Origin: 13-2-20CM-66-19 sp963760225
Lineage (GTDB): Bacteria > Pseudomonadota > Gammaproteobacteria > Steroidobacterales > Steroidobacteraceae
Reading direction: 5' to 3'
Assembly: GCA_963760225.1 (NCBI GenBank)
Contig: CAVXCD010000003.1
Coordinates: forward strand, 1,736,001-1,800,000
Length of the DNA: 64,000 nt
The notes beneath the pieces were generated by a model that saw only the letters and a list, made by a program, of their open reading frames with translations, did no database searches and had not been told where the DNA came from. How positions within the stretch are numbered: position 1 is the stretch's first letter; each line of letters starts with the position of its first letter. The position numbers and the translations under genes are program-made. Shown piece by piece: positions 15,047 to 23,537 of the stretch.

Positions 15047-17975
15047 GCAGGTTCTCCGGGTCGAGCATGTGGGGACTGGTGATCTCGACCTCAGTGCGCT
15101 CGGCGTGCACCGGCGAGCAGGCGATGAGCCGCGTGCCGATCCGCACGCGCCCGTCAGTGAGGAGCGCGAGCCCGACCCAGCCCGCTGACTCCACGGCGGG
15201 GGTAGACGAAGTGACGTAGCCGAGGCTCGAGTCCCCGCGCCCGACGGCGATGAGCTGCTGACCGTTGCGCAAGCGGTGGGCAGGCTCGAGCGGCCGCACC
15301 CCGACCAGTTGCAGGCGCCCCGCGGCGTTGAGTGCCGGGCGCTGCGCCAGCGAGCGGCCGATGAAGTCGCCGTGTTTCTTCAGCAGGCGTGCAAAGCCCA
15401 GATCGTCCGCGCTGGTGTTGCCATTCAACTCCGCCCCGGTGACGTGGCCCTTCTCGATGCGCAGCGTGTTGAGAGCATCCAGACCGTAGGGGCGGATGCC
15501 GAACGCCTGGCCCGCCTCGAGCATGGCCGACCACACGCTGAGGGCGTGCGCGGCGGGTACCGCGAGCTCGTACGCCAGCTCGCCGGAAAAGGAAATGCGG
15601 AACAGCCGCCCGGGGATGCCGGCGAGGGTTGCGGCGGCCGCGGCCATGAACGGGAAGGCGGCGTTCGACACATCGACGCCGTCCGTGATCCGCTCGAGCA
15701 CCGCGCGCGCGCGGGGACCTGCGAGCGCGAACTGCGCCCACTGATCGCCGACGTCGGTCAACGCTACGTCGAGCGCGGCACACGAGCTTTGCAGGTGAAA
15801 CTCCAGGTGCTCGAGCACCGCCTGGCTGTTGGCGGTGGTGCTGGTCAGCAGGAAATGCTCCGGGCCGAGGCGCGCGGTCGTACCGTCATCGAACAGCATG
15901 CCGTCCTCGCGCAGCATGATGCCGTAGCGCGCGCGCCCCACGGCCAGCGTCGCGAACGTGTTGGCATAGACGAAGTCGAGGAACCGCGCGGCGTCCGCTC
16001 CCTGCACGTCGATCTTGCCGAGAGTCGATACGTCGGTGATCCCGACGCCGCGGCGCACGGCGCGCGCCTCCTCGAGCACCGCTTCCCAGCCGGCTGCCGG
16101 GGAGTACACCAGCGGCCGCAGCCACAGCCCGGTGGGGACGAAGCGCGCGCCGTGGGCCGCGTGCCATTCGTGAAGCGCCACACGGCGGGTCGGTTTGAAG
16201 TGCCCGCGCACCTCGGCGCCGGCGAGCGCGGCGAACGGCACGGGCTGGGTGTAAGGCCGTGGCCGCAGCTGCCCCACCGTCGCCGGGGCGACGCCGCGCG
16301 CCGCGGCGAGCACTGCGCTGCCGAGCAGTCCGCCGATGCGACCCTGGTCGGTCGCCATGCCGTGAGTCGTATAGCGCTTCATGTGCTCGAGATCGAGGTA
16401 TCCCTCGCGGCAGGCGAGGCGCACGTCGGCGGTGGTGACGTCGTTCTGCAGGTCGACGAACGCCTTGCCGGCGCCAGGTACTTCCCAAAGCGGCATGAGC
16501 GGCGTGACCGGCTCATCGGGCGGCAATCCCGCCGCTGCCGCCACGGGCGGCGCCTCGCGTCCGAGCTCGGCCGCGAGTGCCGCGCCGGCGGCAGCGCCCT
16601 CGGCGGCAGCCGCGGCAAGCCCGCAGGTGCCGCGTGCGGCACCGGCCACCCGCCCAACGCCCGCAGCTAGCTCGGGCACGAAGGCGGCGATCGATTCCTG
16701 CCAGGTGAGTGGCGCCCCCATCTGGCTCGGGATCGCGCTGTTCGGCGAATGCCCGCCCGAGACCAGCAGGCAATCGGCCGGCAGTACGCTGGCGCGAGCC
16801 CCCGCTGCGCGGCGCGCGAGGCGTACGCCGCGCACCGCAGCGCCTCCGAGTGCCGCCTGCACCACCGAGTCGAGATGGACCGCGACGCCCTGGCGGCGCA
16901 CGCGTTCGGCGGCGAGCGAGGCGGGGCGGGGGTCGATCACGGTGCAGGGCAGTCCCGCCGCGGCGAGCGCCGCCACGGCCGCATAGGGCTCGTCGCTGTT
17001 GACGAAGAACACCGGACAGCGCCCGCAGGCGACACCGTAGCGGCGCAGATAGCCGAGCGCGGCGCCGGCGAGCATCACGCCGGGCAGATCATTGCCGGCA
17101 AAGGCAATGAGCCGTTCGAGCGCACCGCTCGCGACCAGCACGCGCCGGGCGCGAATTACCCGCAGCCGCTCGCGCAGCCCGTGGAATCGGGTCGCCTCGG
17201 CAGGGGTGAGCGTCTCGAGCGCGGCGAACACGCCGTGCGCATAGGCGCCGATCACGGTGGTGCCGGTGAGCACGCGCACCGTCGGGCAGGCGGCGAGCGC
17301 GGCGCAGGTGCGTTCCCGCCACGGCGCCCAGCGCTCATCGAGCAGCGTACCGCCGCCGGGCACACAGTCCTGCTCCGCGAGCATGACGCGCACGCCGCTT
17401 ACTCCGAGTGCGAGCGCCGCGGCGAGTCCCGCGGCGCCCGCGCCGATCACCAGCACGTCGGTGTGCTCGTGCACGGTCTCGGCAGGGTCCGCGTGCGCGG
17501 GCACGATCGGCGCCAGGCGGCCAAGTCCCGCCGCGCGCCGGATGAGCGGCTCGTAGAGGCGCTCCCACGCCCAGCCCGGCGCCATGAAGGTCTTGTAGTA
17601 GAAGCCGGCGGGCAGGAACGGGGCGAGGAGGCCGTTGATTGCCAGCACGTCCAGGCGCAGCGACGGCCAGCGATTCTGGCTATGGGCCTCGAGGCCCTCG
17701 TACAGGGCGAGCGTGGTGGCGAGGCGGTTCGGCTCGCGGCCGCGGGCACCGAGTACGTCGACGAGCGCGCACGGCTCTTCAGGCCCGCCGGTAACGATGC
17801 CGCGTGGCCGGTGGTACTTGAAGCTGCGCGCCACGAGCTGCCGCCCGTTCGCCAGCAGCGCCGCGGCGAGCGTGTCGCCGGCGAGGCCGCCGAGCGGCTC
17901 GCCGTCGAAGCGAAAGCCGATGCGCGCCTGGCGGTCCGTCAGCAGACCCGCGCCGATGCGGTGCGGACCGCGCAT
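15033..17975 (-). CDS. soxA: Sarcosine oxidase subunit alpha
   Basis: 980 aa, the usual size for SoxA. The N-terminus has the 2Fe-2S-ferredoxin-like fold segment (RIGFRFDGEPLGG, ALLANGRQLVARSFKYHRPRG), followed by the NAD-binding motif DVLVIGAGAAGLAAALALG. A C-terminal aminomethyltransferase domain (GITDVSTLGKIDVQGADAA, FSGELAYELAVPA, GLDALNTLRIEKGH) accepts the formaldehyde unit on tetrahydrofolate. With SoxB, D and G it oxidises sarcosine to glycine plus methylene-THF and H2O2. ATG 17975 immediately follows a would-be TGA of soxD (TGATG). Confidence 0.93.
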   Translation of the reverse strand: MRGPHRIGAGLLTDRQARIGFRFDGEPLGGLAGDTLAAALLANGRQLVARSFKYHRPRGIVTGGPEEPCALVDVLGARGREPNRLATTLALYEGLEAHSQNRWPSLRLDVLAINGLLAPFLPAGFYYKTFMAPGWAWERLYEPLIRRAAGLGRLAPIVPAHADPAETVHEHTDVLVIGAGAAGLAAALALGVSGVRVMLAEQDCVPGGGTLLDERWAPWRERTCAALAACPTVRVLTGTTVIGAYAHGVFAALETLTPAEATRFHGLRERLRVIRARRVLVASGALERLIAFAGNDLPGVMLAGAALGYLRRYGVACGRCPVFFVNSDEPYAAVAALAAAGLPCTVIDPRPASLAAERVRRQGVAVHLDSVVQAALGGAAVRGVRLARRAAGARASVLPADCLLVSGGHSPNSAIPSQMGAPLTWQESIAAFVPELAAGVGRVAGAARGTCGLAAAAAEGAAAGAALAAELGREAPPVAAAAGLPPDEPVTPLMPLWEVPGAGKAFVDLQNDVTTADVRLACREGYLDLEHMKRYTTHGMATDQGRIGGLLGSAVLAAARGVAPATVGQLRPRPYTQPVPFAALAGAEVRGHFKPTRRVALHEWHAAHGARFVPTGLWLRPLVYSPAAGWEAVLEEARAVRRGVGITDVSTLGKIDVQGADAARFLDFVYANTFATLAVGRARYGIMLREDGMLFDDGTTARLGPEHFLLTSTTANSQAVLEHLEFHLQSSCAALDVALTDVGDQWAQFALAGPRARAVLERITDGVDVSNAAFPFMAAAAATLAGIPGRLFRISFSGELAYELAVPAAHALSVWSAMLEAGQAFGIRPYGLDALNTLRIEKGHVTGAELNGNTSADDLGFARLLKKHGDFIGRSLAQRPALNAAGRLQLVGVRPLEPAHRLRNGQQLIAVGRGDSSLGYVTSSTPAVESAGWVGLALLTDGRVRIGTRLIACSPVHAERTEVEITSPHMLDPENLRVRA

Positions 17976-18258
17976 CAGGGGGGGACCGCGGCGGGGAGGG
18001 CGGCAGATCGGTGGGCACTCCGACCCAGGCGATCTCGTCGCTGAGCGTGTGACGCACGACTTTCAGCAGCCGCCGGCAGCCACCGACGTGCAGCCACCAC
18101 TCCACGTGCCAGCCGCGCGGGTTCGGCCGCTCATAGACCCAGGAGATGAATTCCGCCAGCCCGGCATCGGCGTGCGGACGCGCGCGGCTGGCATCGCCGC
18201 GGTAGCGAAACTCGGTCTCATCGCGCGCGCCGCACCAGGGACAGGCAATTCTCAGCAT
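17779..18258 (-). CDS. soxD: Sarcosine oxidase subunit delta, apparently read past its stop by a 1-nt indel
   Basis: From ATG 18258 the first 94 codons are a good SoxD: CPWCG near the N-terminus and HVGGCRRLL, the Cys/His set that binds zinc in this subunit. Usual length is about 90-100 aa. In the sequence as given the frame runs on into soxA to 17779 with a nonsense Arg-rich tail. At 17978-17984 there is a run of seven C on the coding strand; one more C would put a TGA at 17975-17977, overlapping the soxA ATG. The natural end is therefore probably 17975, and the extension is a homopolymer error or a slip site. It begins 13 nt after the soxB stop. Confidence 0.8.
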   Translation of the reverse strand: MLRIACPWCGARDETEFRYRGDASRARPHADAGLAEFISWVYERPNPRGWHVEWWLHVGGCRRLLKVVRHTLSDEIAWVGVPTDLPPSPPRSPPDARSAPHRRGSADGPPGAHRLSLRRRAARRPRRRHARRGAAGERAAARGAQLQVPPATRHRYRRA

Positions 18259-18271
18259 CGTGGCGAGGGGT

Positions 18272-19591
18272 TCAGTGCAGGTAGGGGAAGGGGCCCGCGC
18301 CGCGCTCATCGAGCGTGAGTCCGGAGGCGAAACGCCCGAGGTCGAAATGCGCCGCCGCCGGATGAGGGGTGCCGTGGGCGATGAGGTGCGCAGTGGTCAG
18401 ACCGCCGGCGGGGATCGCCTTGAAGCCGCCATAGCACCAGCCGCCGTTGAGCAGCAGCCCGTCGACGGGCGTCTGCGAGATGATCGGCGAGCCGTCCATC
18501 GTCATGTCCATGACGCCGCCCCACTGGCGCAGCACCTTCAGTCGCGCGACCCCCGGCAGCAGCGTAACCGCCGCGGCCGCCACCTCTTCGGCGGTCGGCA
18601 GCGTGCCGCGCTGCGCGTAGGTGTTGTAGCCGTCGATGGCGCCGCCAAACACCAGCCCGCCCTTGTCCGACTGGCTGACGTAGAAGTGTCCCGCACCGTA
18701 GGTGAGCACCACGTCGAGCAGCGGCTTCACCGCCTCGCTGACGAACGCCTGCAGCACGTGCGTCTCGATCGGCAGTGTGAGACCGGCCATCGCCGCGAGC
18801 ACCGAGGAGTGTCCGGCCACCGCGAGGCACACCATGTCGGCGCCGATGAAGCCGCGCGGTGTCTCGACGCCGCGCACGCGGCCGCCCGATACGCGCAGCG
18901 CCGTGACCTCGCAATGCTCGATGATGTCCACCCCCGCCGCGCACGCCGCGCGGGCATAGCCCCAGGCCACCGCGTCGTGCCGCACCGTGCCGCCGCGCGG
19001 TTGCAGGAATCCCCCGAGCACCGGGTAGCGGCCATTGTCCAGGTCCGCCAGCGGCACCAGTCGGCGCACTTCGGCGCGGCCCACCGGCTCGGCATCGACC
19101 CCCAGCAGGCGCATCTGGTTGGCGCGGCGCGTGAACAGGTCGCGCTGCGCCTCGGTGTGGAACAGGTTGAGCGTGCCGCGCTGGCTCACCATGGCGTTGA
19201 AGTTGAGCGCGCGCTCGAGTCCTTCCCACAGCTGCAGCGACAGCTCGTAGAAGCGGATGTTCTGTGGATGGAAGTAATTGGAGCGGATGATGCTGGTGTT
19301 GCGGCCGACGTTGCCCAGGCCGATGGGCCCGCGCTCCACCACCGCCACGTCACGAATACCGAAGCGGCTGGCGAGATAGTACGCGGTCGCCAGTCCATGG
19401 CCGCCGCCGCCGACGATCACCACGCGGTAGTGCGGACGCGCTGCGGCCTTGGCCCAGGCGTGCGACCAGCCGCGCTGGCCGCGCAGGCCCTCGCGCAGCA
19501 GCCGCCACAGGGAATAGCGGCCGCGCTCGGCGGGGATGCCGTCGGCGGTGCGGCGTTCTTGGTCGACGCTCGGGCTCATCAGGTGCCGCAT
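18272..19591 (-). CDS. soxB: Sarcosine oxidase subunit beta
   Basis: About 439 aa from ATG 19591; ATG 19579 is an alternative, and neither has a clear ribosome binding site. SoxB landmarks are YSLWRLLREGLRGQRGW at the N-terminus, the FAD motif VVIVGGGGHGLATAYYLA, GNVGRNTSIIRSNY, and the segment GGTVRHDAVAWGYARAA, the region that carries the covalent FMN histidine in this family. The C-terminal MDGSPIISQTPV and GWCYGGFKAIPAGG are also typical. Catalyses flavin-dependent oxidation of sarcosine. It is the first gene of the minus-strand unit soxB-soxD-soxA-soxG-DMGDH-transporter. Confidence 0.93.
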   Translation of the reverse strand: MRHLMSPSVDQERRTADGIPAERGRYSLWRLLREGLRGQRGWSHAWAKAAARPHYRVVIVGGGGHGLATAYYLASRFGIRDVAVVERGPIGLGNVGRNTSIIRSNYFHPQNIRFYELSLQLWEGLERALNFNAMVSQRGTLNLFHTEAQRDLFTRRANQMRLLGVDAEPVGRAEVRRLVPLADLDNGRYPVLGGFLQPRGGTVRHDAVAWGYARAACAAGVDIIEHCEVTALRVSGGRVRGVETPRGFIGADMVCLAVAGHSSVLAAMAGLTLPIETHVLQAFVSEAVKPLLDVVLTYGAGHFYVSQSDKGGLVFGGAIDGYNTYAQRGTLPTAEEVAAAAVTLLPGVARLKVLRQWGGVMDMTMDGSPIISQTPVDGLLLNGGWCYGGFKAIPAGGLTTAHLIAHGTPHPAAAHFDLGRFASGLTLDERGAGPFPYLH

Positions 19592-19707
19592 GATAGAACG
19601 CCGCGGCCCGGCGGCGCATGCGCTCGCCGGCGGGCTTGACGCGCCGCTTGTCAACCGACAACGTGCGGGCAACGGCGCAACCACGGCGCTGAGCGCGAGG
19701 TGCACGG
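19592..19707. promoter_or_regulatory. Shared divergent upstream region of sox and OsmF-type operons
   Basis: The 116 bp between soxB (minus) and the ABC binding-protein gene (plus) must hold promoters for both. It contains alternating GCCG-rich segments, but I cannot pick convincing -35/-10 boxes. Back-to-back placement of importer and catabolic operon suggests common control by substrate. Confidence 0.35.
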
Positions 19708-20622
19708 TTGACGCGAGGAACCAGGTGGGCGGGGATCGTTGCGGTGCTGGCGCTCACCGCGGCGCCGGCGCTGCCCGCCGCCGTGGTCGTCTCCTCCAAG
19801 CTCTCCAGCGAGTCGGCGATGCTCGGGGAGATGATCCGCCTGCTGCTCAATGCCGCGGGCATCGCCACCATCGATCGCTCGCGCATCGGCGCCACCTCGG
19901 TGGTGCGCAAGGCACTGCTGTCGGGCGAGGTCGACCTGTATGTCGAGTACACCGGCAACGCGGGGCTGTTCTTCAACGATTCGGCCGATCCGGCCTGGAA
20001 GGATCTGCAACGCGGCTACCAGCTCGGCGCGCGGCTCGATTACGCGGCGCACCACATCGTGTGGCTGACGCCGGCGCCGGCGAGCAACGCCTGGGCGCTG
20101 GCAGTGCGCCGCGATGTCGCGGCGGCGAACCATCTGAGCAGCATGAGCGACTTCGGCCGCTGGGTGGCCGGCGGCGGCCACGTGGTGCTCGCCTGCTCGG
20201 CGGAGTTCGCCAACGCCGGCACGCTGCGCTCGCTGGAGAAGACCTACGGCTTCACGCTGCGCTCGGAACAGCTCATCGTGCTCGCCGGGGGTGAAACCGC
20301 CGCGACCATCGGCGCGGCGGCGGCCGCCACCAACGGCGTCAACACCGCCATGGTGTACGGCACCGACGGTGGCATTGCCGCGGCGAAGCTCGTAGTGCTC
20401 AGCGACGACCGCCACGACCAGCCGGTATACGCCCCGGTGCCGCTGATCCGCGAGGCGGTGCTGAAGGCGAACCCGCAGATCGCCGCGATCGTCCGGCCGC
20501 TCATGCAGAGCTTCGACGGCGCGACGCTGCAGCAGCTCAATGCACGGGTGCAGATCAACGGTGAGTCCGACGAGGCGGTCGCCGCCGATTACCTGCGGGC
20601 GAAGGGCTTCCTCAAGCCATGA
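19708..20622 (+). CDS. Osmoprotectant/betaine ABC importer, substrate-binding protein (OsmF/YehZ-like)
   Basis: 304 aa from a TTG start with GCGAGG 8-13 nt upstream. Signal peptide (AGIVAVLALTAAPALPAA). The mature protein begins VVVSSKLSSESAMLGEMIRLLL, and GEVDLYVEYTGNAG is the hallmark of the OpuAC/ProX class that binds quaternary ammonium compounds. It heads binding protein-permease-ATPase-permease, the same order as E. coli yehZYXW. Ligand inferred as glycine betaine or a relative, consistent with the divergent sarcosine/DMG oxidation genes. Confidence 0.88.
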   Translation: MTRGTRWAGIVAVLALTAAPALPAAVVVSSKLSSESAMLGEMIRLLLNAAGIATIDRSRIGATSVVRKALLSGEVDLYVEYTGNAGLFFNDSADPAWKDLQRGYQLGARLDYAAHHIVWLTPAPASNAWALAVRRDVAAANHLSSMSDFGRWVAGGGHVVLACSAEFANAGTLRSLEKTYGFTLRSEQLIVLAGGETAATIGAAAAATNGVNTAMVYGTDGGIAAAKLVVLSDDRHDQPVYAPVPLIREAVLKANPQIAAIVRPLMQSFDGATLQQLNARVQINGESDEAVAADYLRAKGFLKP

Positions 20623-21800
20623 CGGCGGCCGTGCAAGCCGCGACGCTGAGCCGCTTGAGGCTCGACCCGCTCGGCGTGCTGCTCAGCGCCGCCGGTGCGG
20701 CGGCCCTCATGTTGCTGCCGTTCGTGCTCGTCAAGGCGAACCGCATCGTACCGGGCGATCCCCACGCGCTCGGTGAGGTGCTGCCGGCGTGGGGCGCGCT
20801 CGCCTGCGAGGCGGCGCTGCTGCTGAGTGCGGTGGTGGCGCTCGGGGTCGCCGATGCCCGGGTGCGGCTCGCCGCCGCGCTGCTCGGCGTCGTGGCGCTC
20901 GCGCTCGCCGTAGCGGCGGCCGGCGATGCGCTCACTCCGCCTGGCAACAAGGTGGTGCGGATCGCCCCGGGCGCGGCCTTCTGGGTGCTGCTGGTGGCGC
21001 TCGGCCTGATGGCGACGGATGCCACCACGCGGCTGCGGCCTGGTCCCGGGCTGCGGGTGCTGTTTCTGGCCGTGTCGTTCGGCGTGATCGGGCTGGTCCT
21101 CGCCCACGGTACCTTCGACAACCTCTCGGTGATGCGCGAGTACGCGGTAAACGCGACGCGCTTCGCGCACGAGGCGCGCCGGCACGTGTGGCTCGCGCTC
21201 GGCTCACTCGGTGCAGCCGTCGTCGTGGGGCTGCCGCTCGGCATCCTCTGTCACCGTGTGCCGCGGCTGCGCCCGGGGGTACTCGGGGTGCTCAACGTGA
21301 TTCAGACGATCCCGGCGATCGCGCTGTTCGGCATCCTGATGGCGCCGCTCGGTGCGCTGGCCACGGCCCTGCCGTGGGCGGGCGAGCTCGGCATCCGTGG
21401 CATCGGCGCCGCGCCGGCGGCGGTGGCGTTGTTCCTGTATTCGTTGCTGCCGATCGTCGCCAACACGGTGGCGGGACTGAAGCGCGTCTCGCGTTCCGCG
21501 GTCGAAGCGGCGCGCGGCATGGGCATGACGCCCTGGCAGGTGATCAGCGGCGTGGAGCTGATTCTCGCGCTGCCGGTCATCCTCACGGGTATCCGCGTGG
21601 TGTTGGTGCAGAACATCGGCATGGTGACGATCGCGGCGCTGATCGGCGGCGGCGGCCTCGGGACGTTCGTGTTCCAGGGCATCGGCCAGACGGCGATCGA
21701 TCTGGTGCTGCTCGGGGCGATACCGATCGTGGCATTGGCGTTCTCCGCGGCGGTGCTGCTGGATGCGCTGGTAGAGGTCATGGACCGGGCCAGGACATGA
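20619..21800 (+). CDS. Osmoprotectant ABC importer, permease (YehY-like)
   Basis: 393 aa. An N-terminal block of extra hydrophobic segments precedes a BPD-transporter domain starting around residue 190 (ALGSLGAAVVVGLPLG, TIPAIALFGILMAPLG). The EAA loop EAARGMGMTPWQVISGVELILALP contacts the ATPase. The long N-terminal extension resembles YehY rather than the shorter OpuCB/OpuCD. Overlaps the binding-protein gene by 4 nt. Confidence 0.88.
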   Translation: MTAAVQAATLSRLRLDPLGVLLSAAGAAALMLLPFVLVKANRIVPGDPHALGEVLPAWGALACEAALLLSAVVALGVADARVRLAAALLGVVALALAVAAAGDALTPPGNKVVRIAPGAAFWVLLVALGLMATDATTRLRPGPGLRVLFLAVSFGVIGLVLAHGTFDNLSVMREYAVNATRFAHEARRHVWLALGSLGAAVVVGLPLGILCHRVPRLRPGVLGVLNVIQTIPAIALFGILMAPLGALATALPWAGELGIRGIGAAPAAVALFLYSLLPIVANTVAGLKRVSRSAVEAARGMGMTPWQVISGVELILALPVILTGIRVVLVQNIGMVTIAALIGGGGLGTFVFQGIGQTAIDLVLLGAIPIVALAFSAAVLLDALVEVMDRART

Positions 21801-22729
21801 TCACGATCGAGAGCCTCACCAAGGTCTACGGCACGACGACGGTCGTCGACGACGTCTCGATGGCGGTCGAGCGCAACTCCATCACGGCGATCGTCGGCAC
21901 CTCCGGCTCGGGCAAGTCGACGCTGCTGCGCATGATCAACCGCCTGGTCGAGCCCACCGCCGGGCGGGTGCTGCTCGAGGGCAGCGACACGCGCAACGAG
22001 CCCGCGCACCTGCTGCGGCGGCGCATCGGCTACGTGATCCAGGGCCATGGGCTGTTCCCGCACCGCACGGTGGCGGAGAACATCGCCACCGTGCCGCGCC
22101 TGCTCGGGTGGCAGCCGGCGCGCATCCGCGCGCGGGTGGAGGAACTGCTGCGGGTGTTTCAGCTCGATCCGGGCGCCTACGCCGACGCCTTTCCGCACCA
22201 GCTCTCCGGTGGCCAGCAACAGCGCGTCGGCGTCGCGCGGGCGCTGGCGGCGGAGCCTGCGGTGCTGCTGATGGATGAGCCCTTCGGTGCGCTCGATCCG
22301 ATCATCCGCGCCAAGGCGCAGGAGGACCTGCTGGACATCCAGCGCCGCTTCGGCACGACCATCGTGCTGGTGACCCACGACATGGACGAGGCGTTTCGCC
22401 TCGGCGGCCAGGTGGCGGTGATGAGCGCCGGGCGGCTGCTGCAGTACGATCGTCCGGCGGTGCTGCTGACCCGCCCGGCGGACCCGTTCGTGTCGCGCCT
22501 GACGGGGGTCGCGGACCGGGCGCTGAAGCTCCTGTCGCTCACCACGGCGGGCGAGGCGGCGCTGCCGGGGGGTTGCGAGGGACCGCAGGTCGCCGCGTCC
22601 GTCTCGCTGCGCGAAGTGCTCTCGGAGCTCGTCTGGTCGGGCGCACGCGCCGCGGCGGTCATGGGAGCGGACGGCACGCCGTCGGGTCACCTGACCGTGG
22701 CTGCCATTCTGGCGCGCGGACGGCCGTAA
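21797..22729 (+). CDS. Osmoprotectant ABC importer, ATP-binding protein (YehX/OpuCA-like)
   Basis: 310 aa from ATG 21797, overlapping the previous gene by 4 nt. Walker A GTSGSGKST, Q-loop GYVIQGHGLFPHRTV, signature LSGGQQQRVGVARALA, Walker B VLLMDEPFGALDP and switch VTHDMDEA are all intact. A C-terminal tail of about 70 residues resembles a single reduced CBS-like module (ASVSLREVLSELVWSGARAAAVMGADG), the osmosensory region in OpuA-type ATPases. Energises import with the flanking permeases. Confidence 0.93.
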   Translation: MITIESLTKVYGTTTVVDDVSMAVERNSITAIVGTSGSGKSTLLRMINRLVEPTAGRVLLEGSDTRNEPAHLLRRRIGYVIQGHGLFPHRTVAENIATVPRLLGWQPARIRARVEELLRVFQLDPGAYADAFPHQLSGGQQQRVGVARALAAEPAVLLMDEPFGALDPIIRAKAQEDLLDIQRRFGTTIVLVTHDMDEAFRLGGQVAVMSAGRLLQYDRPAVLLTRPADPFVSRLTGVADRALKLLSLTTAGEAALPGGCEGPQVAASVSLREVLSELVWSGARAAAVMGADGTPSGHLTVAAILARGRP

Positions 22730-22731
22730 CC

Positions 22732-23469
22732 GTGTCAGCGGCGACCTGGCTGCGTGGCGCCGCGGCGCTGTTGCTGGTGGCGTTCCTCGCCGCGCCGCAG
22801 CGCTTCGCGCCGCTGTTCGCGCCGCTCACCGAGTATGGCGCGCCGCCGATCTACGACCAGGGGAACCTCGCGCTGCTGGCGCTCGCGCAACTGGGGACGG
22901 TGTGCCTGGCGGCGGCGGCGAGCACGCTCGTGGCGGTGGCGCTCGGGATCCTGGTCACGCGCCCTAGCGGTGCGCAGTTCCTGCCCCTGTCGCGCACGCT
23001 GGTGAACATCGGCCAGACCTTTCCGCCGGTGGCGGTGCTCGCGGTCACCGTGCCGCTGGTCGGGTTCGGCGAGAAGCCGACGCTCATCGCGCTGTTCGCT
23101 TACGGGCTGCTGCCGATCTTCGAGAACACAATCACCGGGCTGAAGACCTGTCCGCCGCAGGTGCTCGAGGCGGCGGCTGGCATGGGCATGAGTGCGCGGC
23201 AGCGCCTGCGCGCCGTGGAGCTGCCGCTGGCGATGCCGCTGATCCTGGAAGGGATCCGGCTGTCGCTGGTGATCAACGTGGGCACGGCGACCATTGGTTC
23301 CACGGTCGCCGCCAAGGGGCTGGGCGAGGTGATCATCGCCGGGCTGCTGTCCAACAACACCGCATTCATCCTGCAGGGGGGGCTGGTGACCGGACTCATG
23401 GCGATCCTGCTCTACGACGCGCTGGCCGCGCTCGAGCGGCGCGTCTGCCGCAGGGTGCAGTTCGACTGA
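22732..23469 (+). CDS. Osmoprotectant ABC importer, second permease (YehW-like)
   Basis: 245 aa from GTG 22732, only 2 nt after the ATPase stop. About six membrane segments; EAA loop EAAAGMGMSARQRLRAVELPLAMP; TVAAKGLGEVIIAGL near the C-terminus is typical of OpuB/OpuC permeases. Completes a four-gene importer with two different permeases. A 68-bp gap follows before the desaturase-like gene. Confidence 0.9.
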   Translation: MSAATWLRGAAALLLVAFLAAPQRFAPLFAPLTEYGAPPIYDQGNLALLALAQLGTVCLAAAASTLVAVALGILVTRPSGAQFLPLSRTLVNIGQTFPPVAVLAVTVPLVGFGEKPTLIALFAYGLLPIFENTITGLKTCPPQVLEAAAGMGMSARQRLRAVELPLAMPLILEGIRLSLVINVGTATIGSTVAAKGLGEVIIAGLLSNNTAFILQGGLVTGLMAILLYDALAALERRVCRRVQFD

Positions 23470-23537
23470 GACGCGCCTCCCGTAAGCGTCAGCCGCAGCG
23501 GCGCGGCGGGGCGATTTTGGCTAAAATTGGCTGCGAA

